NCBI GenBank assembly: GCA_017445905.1
Contig: JAFSRX010000070.1
Span: 1 to 64,000, forward strand
Direction of reading: 5' to 3'
DNA from: Eubacterium sp.
GTDB taxonomy: Bacteria; Bacillota; Clostridia; Oscillospirales; Acutalibacteraceae
DNA: 64,000 bases
Shown: positions 9,401 through 16,900 of the stretch, in pieces
Position numbering within the stretch: position 1 is the first letter of the stretch
How the letters are laid out: each line of letters begins with the position of its first letter
Notes under the pieces: model-generated
Seen by the model: only the letters and a program-made list of their open reading frames with translations
What the model was told of the DNA's origin: nothing
The model's database searches: none
Program-made: the position numbers and the translations under genes

Positions 9401-12252
9401 ACGGCTGGGGCTGGGGAGGCGACGGCTCAAGCTATATCTGCGATTTCAGAGTATATGGCAGAGCAATGAACGCCGAAGATTTATATAATTCAGCAAATCT
9501 TCACTATGAAGGTGCAAGCGCAAAGGAATATGTGTTAACAAATCTTGATCAGCTCAGCGATTCAGCATCGTTTACTGCTCAACCGAAACATGAGGGTGAC
9601 GGCATTAATAGCAACGCTTATGCAAACTACGCTTATGCAAGCAATACATCAAGCTGGTCGGGCAACGGATCAACTAATACTGCAAACGGAGTCGGAAGAC
9701 TCAGCTTCAAACTCGCATTCCCGAGATATAATGTTTTAGTTTATGATGGTGCAACAACTCCTGTTCTTCCCGTATTCATGGAATCTTTTGCAAATGAAAC
9801 AGGTGGTTCTGCTTATCAGATTAAATACTTCCAGCTTAATAATGCAACTGATTTATTTGAATTTAACCAGAACTGGAAGGGTTACACAACAACATGGAAC
9901 AGATGGCCTGGAAATATTGATATGGTCGGCACTCAAGAATTTTCGTGGTATAGCGGCGGAACAAAATCATCGGAAGACCATAGAGATACTAATTCACGCT
10001 TCTGGTGGAATAAACTTACATATAAGGGCAGCGGAAATACCGATACTTATTATGACCACGCTTCTAATATAGAGGTTTACGGTTGCACAAAATATCATTC
10101 AGGAACAAGTGATTCTGATAAATATGGAAGTGTTTACGGACTTACAGATGTTTATGTTATCAACTACAAGCCAATTCACGATATTCTTAATGGCGGTTCT
10201 GATTTAGCATATTACAATGCAAACATCAAGAACAAAGAAGATCAGTGGACAGAGGATTCACTTAATCAGTGGTATATCGCAATGAGCTATCTGCTTAAGG
10301 CAAATCCGAATAACTATTCTTATTCGGACTGTGCTACTGATGTTGCAACCTGCGCTAGTTATATCAAGAAGGCTATTGCAGCTTATGATAAAGCATATCC
10401 TCTTGTTGAAAGAGCAGATTTTAGTGGATTTAATACTGATTATAATTCGGCGCTTGATTATGCCGCAACTCTTGGCGGGGCAAATCAGGCATATACTACA
10501 ACGTCACTTACAAATCTTCAAAATGTTATCGATGGTCTTTACTATGCTCCCGATGACGGTTCACCGTATCGCCCGAACATAAAGAAGAGCGTTGAACAGT
10601 CAGCTATTGATGCTGAAGAAGACGCACTTGAAGATGCAATCGCAGCTCTTGATCCTCGTGCTAATGTTGCAACGCTCACTTCTTCATTTGATACTGCTGA
10701 TACCTTCCTTAAGGGTCTTGAGGGTCAGGATGCAACATATACTGAAGACTCTATTCAGGATATTATTGACGCTCTCGGCGCAAGCGGAGTTTCAACCTAT
10801 TATAATGCCGACACAACAGACCTGAGCGGAAACACTTATCAAACAACTATTAATAGTCTTGAAAGCGCTATCTCAACTGCATATGCAGCAAGAGAGGCGG
10901 TTAACTTCTCTGCAGAAGCAAAATCAGGATATGAAGCAGCGTATGCAAAGATAACAAAGCTTGACCCCGATACTTATGAGGAAAATCAGGAAGGATCAAT
11001 TGCAGCAGCTAAAAGAAGCGCAGAGGCATTATTCACAACAGCAACCTACGGCAGCGAAACAATTAATGTTGTTACTGAGGGTGTTGCATCAAGCGATATG
11101 GATCATGCAATAACAACAATGCTCAGCGCACTCACAACCTGCATTAAGAGATACACTGTCAGCGCAGACAGCGGAGTTGCGGAAATTGCTGCAAACGACG
11201 GCGAATATAAAAACGGAAAAGCAACCTTCGGAACAAAGCTTACTTTCACAGCAAGCGATCCCGAAACGGTTTGGTATCTCGATGTGGATTCCGGAACAAC
11301 GCACAGAAAAAATGCATTCCAGGGATTTGGCGATAAGCTTGAGGTTAAAACAGTCGGCAATGTTACTGTAATAACCAAAACAAGGGGCGCAAATCAAAAG
11401 AGAGTTCGTATAACAAGAACATATGATAACGCAACCTCTCAGGCAATTCAGTTAGTTGATTTTGTTGACGGTAGCTTTGGACTTCCTGCAGCTCCTGCGC
11501 TTGCATACTATAATTTCTCAGGATATTATTTAAAGGGAAGCGATGAAAGACTTGATAATCCTTCAAATGAATATCCTCAGAATATCAGCATAAGTGCCGA
11601 TACTGAAATTGTTGCAAAATATACCTATAACGGTGAAGCAAGCTGCGCAGTTAATGCAACAACTCTTGAAGGGGGCTCGGCATCAATTCCTGATGCAGTT
11701 GCTTATAATACAAGAATTGAGCTTAAAGGCGGAACTAATGCATATGGCTGGTCGGTTAACCTCGGAAATGGAAGCTACAGACCGTTCTATGTAGGCGCTG
11801 ATTTAACAATGTATGCAACCGATTCAATGAATCTTGTTGCAGAAGATGAAGCGACATTTAATGCTCATGGCTATGCTCTTCCGAATATCTATCTCAGAAG
11901 CGGAACTGTTTCAAGCGGAACAAAAACAATCTTTAATGCACAGGTTGTTGCCGCTGATATGGATAAGGTTAAGGAAAGCGGAATTCTTGTTGCAGTTGCA
12001 AACGGCAAACAGCCCGGAAGCGCTGAAACTGTTGACCCGGTAACTCCAACTGATTCACAGATAACTGTTGAAAATTCAGGACAGCAAACCGGTTTTGCAG
12101 TTCTCAGAGCAAAGTCAACAAAATATGTTGGCGCAAATCAGATTTCTATCGCAGTAAACAGTCTTCCAAACGGATATGCTTACAGAGGATATTTAATCTA
12201 CGAGGATAGCGAAGGTCAGCTTCAAACTGTTTATACTGATGTTATAAGATAA
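6445..12252 (+). CDS. Secreted multidomain GH43-like glycoside hydrolase, paralogue of the first
   Basis: A 1935-residue protein; the ATG follows AAGGGGG with good spacing. The signal peptide ends near VAKAA (about residue 31). Domains: an extra N-terminal carbohydrate-binding-like beta domain (33-275); a GH43-type propeller (about 286-590) with HIRDPY near 355, RAWAPE, IDGDI and GLEGCQV carrying the expected base Asp, third Asp and acid Glu; two LamG-like domains (600-810 and 812-1020); the unassigned module from NVLVYDG to VINYKPI (1040-1250); a helical FIVAR-like stretch with YTTTSL (1250-1565); and the C-terminal region shared with the two other paralogues. The protein ends at TVYTDVIR, several residues shorter than the first paralogue, because the stop lies in the terminal repeat of an inserted element. 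Secretion is clear; the glycan substrate is not known. Confidence 0.82.
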   Translation: MKKSIKKLTSLMLSLVLIASALSAVPFVAKAATSWTPIASSDFTQVTAVSNGSLGEVPTYNGMGNTMTWSTGVWTGSGNAENSSDGAVYIPDGYMYLSGYSGNCVPINGHSKWKIDFGFRFKTTNSGDDKYYNSDNYSFMKSYVYTGDLEDPAQKNNAYCHFAQNANGVIYSWENDGHNGGTQSQATSITTGNGNLSAGVNYHYVAEFTGTYLRTYITDDNGLVVQEIAHSTDATLMDRLDNSGNVRINSFKIGDDDKSYYFKGLEYRNITFYSGDVQDSDPAPSSTEDKYLFTYFTGNSNEGEKLRYAVSEDGINFTALNNGEAVTEVNVPESGEGLTVYPTGTATSAWSTGHIRDPYAFKAQDGSYYILATDLNTVTAGFNNNSKMLVWHLDDLEDIDEVTPWAIDVTGMFNAGWVYRAWAPEAIWDPVEQKYMLYFAARTSQNGETVMYYVYTSDFKTFTSTPKRLVNYGNADNIDGDITYNPSDHLYYLWYKNENNSTLGYATSPTCCGPYMNTQTISANVGLEGCQVHQLTDGTYVLLADAYGNGCFKVYTSNTLSGFSEPVASNISTLNARHGSVVRITTTQYNNLVAKFGLAEPKEIKYNFDIDVNGTGWIGTRADSCGYGYQISAQGTNGLAYSTSDNNYISLYGANLFVNDQAVRNIMASPNFTSSFNATVSSTTGTALWGLCSGTSGSVTDWVQILDNGKVYLNSGSGLSEAGSFTIETAVENTFHIVSDGTNLKIYKNGEQVFTHAWTNKFDNSMEIGHIGLGYTDANGVAARFKGSVSALRVTAKSLTASEVASEYSEKLYYQFNSGSETLDGMPNAINASSGLTDTYKGSKVNTFTVAGWVNPGNNVGGGPMFFFGNGGKGASGQYFTLRENGTLNYQWGDGTNEHYVDINGVGPFSANTWYYVQVNVIPYKNTVRIKTWVNGAEKTDSWLDNSSTYAGGTNLTEALSNMPINMMSQSSVPVCFGKYSDGTYDGWGWGGDGSSYICDFRVYGRAMNAEDLYNSANLHYEGASAKEYVLTNLDQLSDSASFTAQPKHEGDGINSNAYANYAYASNTSSWSGNGSTNTANGVGRLSFKLAFPRYNVLVYDGATTPVLPVFMESFANETGGSAYQIKYFQLNNATDLFEFNQNWKGYTTTWNRWPGNIDMVGTQEFSWYSGGTKSSEDHRDTNSRFWWNKLTYKGSGNTDTYYDHASNIEVYGCTKYHSGTSDSDKYGSVYGLTDVYVINYKPIHDILNGGSDLAYYNANIKNKEDQWTEDSLNQWYIAMSYLLKANPNNYSYSDCATDVATCASYIKKAIAAYDKAYPLVERADFSGFNTDYNSALDYAATLGGANQAYTTTSLTNLQNVIDGLYYAPDDGSPYRPNIKKSVEQSAIDAEEDALEDAIAALDPRANVATLTSSFDTADTFLKGLEGQDATYTEDSIQDIIDALGASGVSTYYNADTTDLSGNTYQTTINSLESAISTAYAAREAVNFSAEAKSGYEAAYAKITKLDPDTYEENQEGSIAAAKRSAEALFTTATYGSETINVVTEGVASSDMDHAITTMLSALTTCIKRYTVSADSGVAEIAANDGEYKNGKATFGTKLTFTASDPETVWYLDVDSGTTHRKNAFQGFGDKLEVKTVGNVTVITKTRGANQKRVRITRTYDNATSQAIQLVDFVDGSFGLPAAPALAYYNFSGYYLKGSDERLDNPSNEYPQNISISADTEIVAKYTYNGEASCAVNATTLEGGSASIPDAVAYNTRIELKGGTNAYGWSVNLGNGSYRPFYVGADLTMYATDSMNLVAEDEATFNAHGYALPNIYLRSGTVSSGTKTIFNAQVVAADMDKVKESGILVAVANGKQPGSAETVDPVTPTDSQITVENSGQQTGFAVLRAKSTKYVGANQISIAVNSLPNGYAYRGYLIYEDSEGQLQTVYTDVIR

Positions 12253-12566
12253 AAATCAAATCCCACCCTTTAGGGTGGGCGACTCAGTGATTTAACAGCC
12301 TCAAAAAACATCTTTTAGCGTAATACTGCGTTAAAAATGCTCGGAATAAACAAATTATTCCTGTGCTTTTTGCCTTGTCTTACACAAAAATCTGCTTTTT
12401 TGAGGTGCAAAGCAATTTTGAAATAGCAATTTTTCGTTAGAACAATGAACAAACAAGGGTTAAGGCTGACGCCTTAACCCTTGTTTTGAAGCCGTTATAA
12501 TGGAAAAGAGCATTTCAAAATCTGTCAAATCCCTAAGTTGCCCACCCTTTGGGGTGGGTGATTTTT
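12251..12566. mobile_element. MITE-like non-autonomous element with ~45-bp imperfect terminal inverted repeats
   Basis: The left end (AAAAATC..CCCACCCTTTAGGGTGGG..) and the reverse complement of the right end align over about 45 bases, with a three-base gap and scattered mismatches, starting AAAAATC and running to GATTTAACAG / GATTTGACAG. Each terminus also forms its own CCCACCC/GGGTGGG hairpin. The interior has no credible coding frame and contains further palindromes, including GGAATAA/TTATTCC and a perfect 14-bp stem at 12452-12486. The left end overlaps the TAA of the second GH43-like gene. Size, inverted ends and lack of a gene fit a MITE. No clear target duplication was found. Confidence 0.65.
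12452..12486 (+). terminator. Strong hairpin with T-run inside the MITE-like element
   Basis: ACAAGGGTTAAGGC, loop TGAC, then GCCTTAACCCTTGT and four T's. With no other hairpin plus T-run between the GH43-like gene and the next promoter, it is the likely transcription end for the gene at 6445-12252. It may equally be just a structural part of the element. Confidence 0.5.
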
Positions 12567-12571
12567 GTATA

Positions 12572-12600
12572 TTGCAATTATAAGTTTTATATGATATAAT
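12572..12600 (+). promoter_or_regulatory. Probable promoter of the YhhN-family gene
   Basis: TTGCAA at 12572-12577, a 17-base spacer and TATAAT at 12595-12600, with an upstream TG (extended -10). It lies just outside the right end of the MITE-like element, so transcription of the next gene does not depend on the element. Confidence 0.55.
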
Positions 12601-12636
12601 ATTAATAGACATAAGTTGATAAACGGAGGTGCTATT

Positions 12637-13335
12637 ATGGCATACTATATTGTTTTGCCATTCGGACTTATTGTTTCATTGATTTTTTGTATCAAAAGAG
12701 CAGGGGGATTCAGTATTAGTAATCTAATGCTCAAATCTGTTTCAAGTCTATGTTATCTTCTGACTGCCGTTTTTGCATTAATATCAAATCCGAGTGCACA
12801 TATTTTTGGTTCACTGATTATTTTTGGAGGCGCTCTTGGACTTGTAGGAGATATTCTTCTTGATTTAAAGGGTATTTATAAAAAGGATGAAAGCTCTTAT
12901 CTTATGGGCGGATTTTTGTTCTTTTTATTCGGGCATATATTTTATTCGGCAGCTATAATATTTCAGACGAGAATGAAATACTGGATTATTATAATTTGTG
13001 TTATTTGCAGTTTCATTTTCAGTTATCTTAATCTTTTATCTGCAAAATTTACAAAGGTGCATTTTGGAGCATATCGAAAAATTGTTTTCGGATATACAGT
13101 TTTTCTTGCATTTACTCTCTGCCTTTCAATCGCTGCTGCAATAACTAATCATTTTGAAAAGCCCTATGTTATTCTTGTAATAGGCGCTGCACTTTTTACA
13201 TTGTCTGATGCAATTCTATCAAATACGTTCTTTGGAAGAAATAAGGATAGCGCAATGTATTTCTTTACAAATCATTTCTGTTATTATGCGGGGCAGTACT
13301 TAATTGCAGCCTCAACTCTTTTTATCAATAATTAA
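12637..13335 (+). CDS. YhhN/TMEM86-family membrane protein
   Basis: A 232-residue polytopic membrane protein with about eight hydrophobic segments. The ATG at 12637 is preceded by CGGAGG 7 bases upstream, which rules against the in-frame TTG 21 bases earlier. The family signature is seen in GLVGDILLDL, GGFLFFLFGHIFYSAAI and, near the C-terminus, LSDAIL. Eukaryotic TMEM86 and some bacterial members are lysoplasmalogenases that hydrolyse the vinyl-ether bond of lysoplasmalogen; many anaerobic Clostridia make plasmalogens, so this activity is plausible but not shown. It is a single gene with its own promoter. Confidence 0.72.
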   Translation: MAYYIVLPFGLIVSLIFCIKRAGGFSISNLMLKSVSSLCYLLTAVFALISNPSAHIFGSLIIFGGALGLVGDILLDLKGIYKKDESSYLMGGFLFFLFGHIFYSAAIIFQTRMKYWIIIICVICSFIFSYLNLLSAKFTKVHFGAYRKIVFGYTVFLAFTLCLSIAAAITNHFEKPYVILVIGAALFTLSDAILSNTFFGRNKDSAMYFFTNHFCYYAGQYLIAASTLFINN

Positions 13336-13356
13336 AAATATTATCTTTTAAAACTA

Positions 13357-13385
13357 TTGACTTAAAAGTAAAATAGTGCTATTAT
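13357..13385 (+). promoter_or_regulatory. tRNA promoter
   Basis: TTGACT at 13357-13362, a 17-base spacer and TATTAT at 13380-13385, preceded by TGC (extended -10). It lies 19 bases before the mature 5' end of the tRNA. Confidence 0.65.
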
Positions 13386-13404
13386 ATCAAAGCTGAGTTT
13401 TAAC

Positions 13405-13481
13405 GGGCCATTAGCTCAGTTGGTCAGAGCAACCGGCTCATAACCGGTTGGTCCGGGGTTCGAGTCCCTGATGGCCCACCA
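13405..13481 (+). tRNA. tRNA with anticodon CAT (annotated Met; possibly Ile2)
   Basis: A 77-base tRNA with encoded CCA. The acceptor stem GGGCCAT/ATGGCCC is perfect, the D-arm is TTAGCTCAGTTGGTCAGAGC, the anticodon stem ACCGG/CCGGT flanks loop CTCATAA with CAT at 13439-13441, and the T-arm is GGGGTTCGAGTCCC. The stem pairs from the first base, so it is not initiator tRNA. The body resembles the CAT-anticodon tRNAs of Firmicutes whose first anticodon base is changed to lysidine for Ile AUA codons. Elongator Met and Ile2 cannot be separated with certainty from the sequence alone. Confidence 0.93.
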
Positions 13482-13518
13482 AAAAATAAGGATACCCATT
13501 AGGGTATCCTTATTTTTT
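13482..13518 (+). terminator. tRNA terminator
   Basis: AATAAGGATACCC, loop ATTA, GGGTATCCTTATT and a T-run directly follow the CCA end. The same hairpin recurs twice more downstream as part of the tandem repeat. Confidence 0.85.
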
Positions 13519-13831
13519 AGAGTCAGGGACTCGAACTAACTGCTCCAAACTCGGATTAAGCAATACGAGTTTGGGAGAAAGCTCCAGTGGAGCTTTCGAT
13601 AGCAAGTTGACGACCTTAATGCACTAAAAGACTTATCGGCGAGACATTATACCCATTAGGGTATCCTTATTTTTTTTGAGTCAGGGACTCGAACTAACTG
13701 CTCCAAACTCGGATTAAGTAATACGAGTTTGGGAGAAAGCTCCAGTGGAGCTTTCGATAGCAAGTTGACGAGCCTAATGCATTAAAAAACTTATCGGCGA
13801 GACATTATACCCATTAGGGTATCCTTATTTT
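13493..13831. repeat. Two tandem ~157-bp repeats plus the start of a third, with inverted tRNA T-arm fragment
   Basis: Copy 1 runs 13493-13649, copy 2 13650-13807, and a third start (terminator hairpin only) 13808-13831. The copies differ at only a handful of positions. Each unit holds the GGTACCC-type terminator hairpin (TACCCATTAGGGTA core), then TCAGGGACTCGAAC, the exact reverse complement of 14 bases of the adjacent tRNA T-arm, then the hairpins CCAAACTCG/CGAGTTTGG and GAAAGCTCCA/GGAGCTTTC. No open frame of note is present. It fills most of the 600-base gene-free gap from 13336 to 13935 together with the tRNA. Confidence 0.9.
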
Positions 13832-13867
13832 GTGTGATATATCAAATTATTTTATTAATTTATTATA

Positions 13868-13896
13868 TTTACTTTCTGCATTATAAAATATATAAT
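13868..13896 (+). promoter_or_regulatory. Possible promoter of the third paralogue
   Basis: TTTACT at 13868-13873, a 17-base spacer and TATAAT at 13891-13896, 40 bases before the ATG at 13936. Confidence 0.45.
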
Positions 13897-13935
13897 TAAG
13901 ATGATGTATTTTACCCAGAAGTGGAGGCACGAGTT

Positions 13936-16900
13936 ATGAATAAAACATTTAAGAAAATATTGGCTATAATGCTTTCTGTAGTAATTTCTATGCCTGTTAT
14001 TCTTACTTATCCTTTTGGCGCAAATGCTAAAAATGATGAAGACGAATATTTCAGCAATCACCTTGTTGCTCAGTATTTTACTGATCGTGAGCTAACTGTT
14101 GACATGGTTGGAAATAATAACCTTGAAACAGTTGGAACAGGAGCGAGCTGGAATACAAGCGGTGTTGTTAATGCTGCTAAGTTTCCTGGAGGTAACACCG
14201 GATCCAAAACTAATTATTATCGAGTTAAAGTCAATAATATGCTTTCAACGGTTACTGCGAGTAGCGGTTTAACAGTCAGCTTTTACGCTCAGAGGGGCGG
14301 AGATGATTGGCAGCGATATTTTGAATTTTCATCAAGAGGTGGCTACGGGAATGGAAATGATACTTCTTATCTATATTTTTCCTGTAACGGCAACTCAAAA
14401 ATTAAGAATATGAGCTATGGTAACAGTGAAACAGGTTCTCCATATATTAATGATGACGGAGCATGGCATCAGTGGACGATAACCGTTAAAAAGGGCACTA
14501 TTTTTGTCTATAGAGATGGTGTTTATAGCGGAATGACTGAGGATACTTCTCGTATTATTGAATCGTGGTTTAGTAATATTAAAGATGGGTATTTGATTAT
14601 TGGCGCGTCTTCTTATGATTCTGACCCTTTATTTAGCGGATCTATTTCTAATTTTAAGGTTTATGATGTTGCTTTAACGTCGCTTCAGGTACGTCAGGAA
14701 GCATATTCTAAACCCGGAAATCACAACAACGTTAACGTTCGCTATGAAACAGCTGTTAACTTCCACGAATCCGAAGGCGTTGGGTATGCAATAAGCAATG
14801 ATTCTTATTATTTTTCACCTCAAAACTCTGCATACGGTTTAACAAGATATTCAAATGAACAGTCAATCCTTTGGGACGATTCGCTTAAATATTTTCGTAT
14901 GTGGTTCAGTAATGATAAGCTTGTTTATAATGATAGCTCAAATACTGAAGAGGGAGTTTTCCGGAATGAAAAGGATTTCAGATTTGATGTAACTCTCGGC
15001 TCACGTTTGGATTCTTCTTCTGAATATTTAATTGGAATATTTGACAGAAACGGTAATATCCCAATTAAACTTCTCAGAAACGGCAACGTCAGCGTTAACA
15101 ATAACGAAATAGGATGGATTGATTCTGTACATAGCGGAGATAATGAAAGATTTTATAATAACTATACTTTTTCATTTGATTATAGTGAACAGATTCTTCA
15201 TTTTTCATGCTATGGTGAATATACTGATTCAAGCCATAATTTTGCAATAGAAAAGGATATAAAGGTTACTGACTACGGTCTTAACCTCAATCCGGCAAAT
15301 CTTGCGGGAATCAATATTCTTGACGGTAACGGCGACGGTCATACCCGTTTTGGCGGAATATTTTTCTATACGCCTTATTCTCCTGTTAATAATAATCTAG
15401 CAGGATTAAAACAGGCTGTTGCTACTTATGAAGAGAAGATGAAAAGCGGTAAAATATATACAAATTCACTCGAAGCATATAAAGCATATGTTCAGGCAAA
15501 TAAATATATTGATGCTGCTGAATACGGTAACCGTATTTTTACTCCAGATCAATATAGTGATGTTGCTTTAAACCTTGAAAGAGCAACAAATAATCTAAAG
15601 GTCTGGACTCCTAAGCGCGGAACATATCACGGAAGATTTTCGGGCGATAATGATTTTGTTTCAGACGCAGATTATGCAAAAACATATTGCAATGTTCTTT
15701 GGTCAAATGATGTTTCAACTGATTACGAGGATGCTGCAATATGGGAAGAGGAAATGGCTATTTACGGTGGATCGGAAAAATGTAATGTTAAGCTCTTCCA
15801 TCCCTCAGCAGTTCTTTTGTATGACGGAGAAAATACGCCTGCAATTCCTGTTATGAGTTATTTCAGACATTGGTGTTCAGCTGTTCATACATATAATATT
15901 TCTTATTCGGCTATTTTCCTTAATTCTCACGGAGATCAGCTTGAACTAAACGAAAAATGGCGCAACGGTGCAGGCGGAGGCGTTAACGAAAGTTTTAACT
16001 ATCAGTGGCACTATCTTAATAACAACGGAAATGAAGTAAATATAGTTAATTACGATACTTTTGATGTTTCTCAGCATTGGGGAAAGCATTTTTCAGCTTC
16101 AATGCAGTTCCATTTTGGTTTTGCAAATCAGATAAGATTCAAAGGCTCTCTCGCTGATAATGAAGCGTCAAGAACTCTTGATAATGTTAACTGGGGATTT
16201 AACTTCTTTAATAACGGAAATGATCTTAAACGTGTAAGAGTTAATTCAGGAAAGCCAATTTATATTATCAATTATAAAAAGCTAAGGGACGCTCTTTCAT
16301 CGTCAACATCAAAAACCGCCAATATTGATAAATTCAAAGAGGGCGGAATGCTTGAATACTTTACAGCGCTTGACGGAGCAACTGCTTTTGACCCACAGAT
16401 AGCTTATGATTATTCATCCGATACTGCAAGTAAGGTAAATCAGTGCGCAGATAGAATTAATTCATTCTGCAATATTCTTAATTCATCTAACTATGGAAAA
16501 GTTGATACATATCAGGTGCTTCGCGATGAAATGAAAGTCAGCCATGATTCACCTACAGGTAATTCTGCCGAAACTGATTACAATACATCTAACGAAGAAC
16601 TTAACAAAACATATACTGCAATCTCTATTTCTGCGTTTAAGCGCGCTTATAAGGATTCGGTAAGAGAGATGTATCTTCTCGTTGAAAATGGGTATTCAAG
16701 CGCTCCTGCAAGCTATAATAAGCTTTGTGAGATGCATTCAGGACTTGACAGGCTTGCTGATTTTACTGCGCTTGACGCAGCCAAGGATAAGGCAATAGCC
16801 GATTCAAAAAATATCGATGAGAGCTTATATACTCCTTCATCCGTATCTTCGTACAGAGAATACCTTACAAGCTATTTCGAATTCCCGTATGTTTATATTG

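Noticed and set aside
13493..13831. CRISPR array
   Set aside because: The repeat unit is 157 bases with no unique spacers; it is a tandem duplication.
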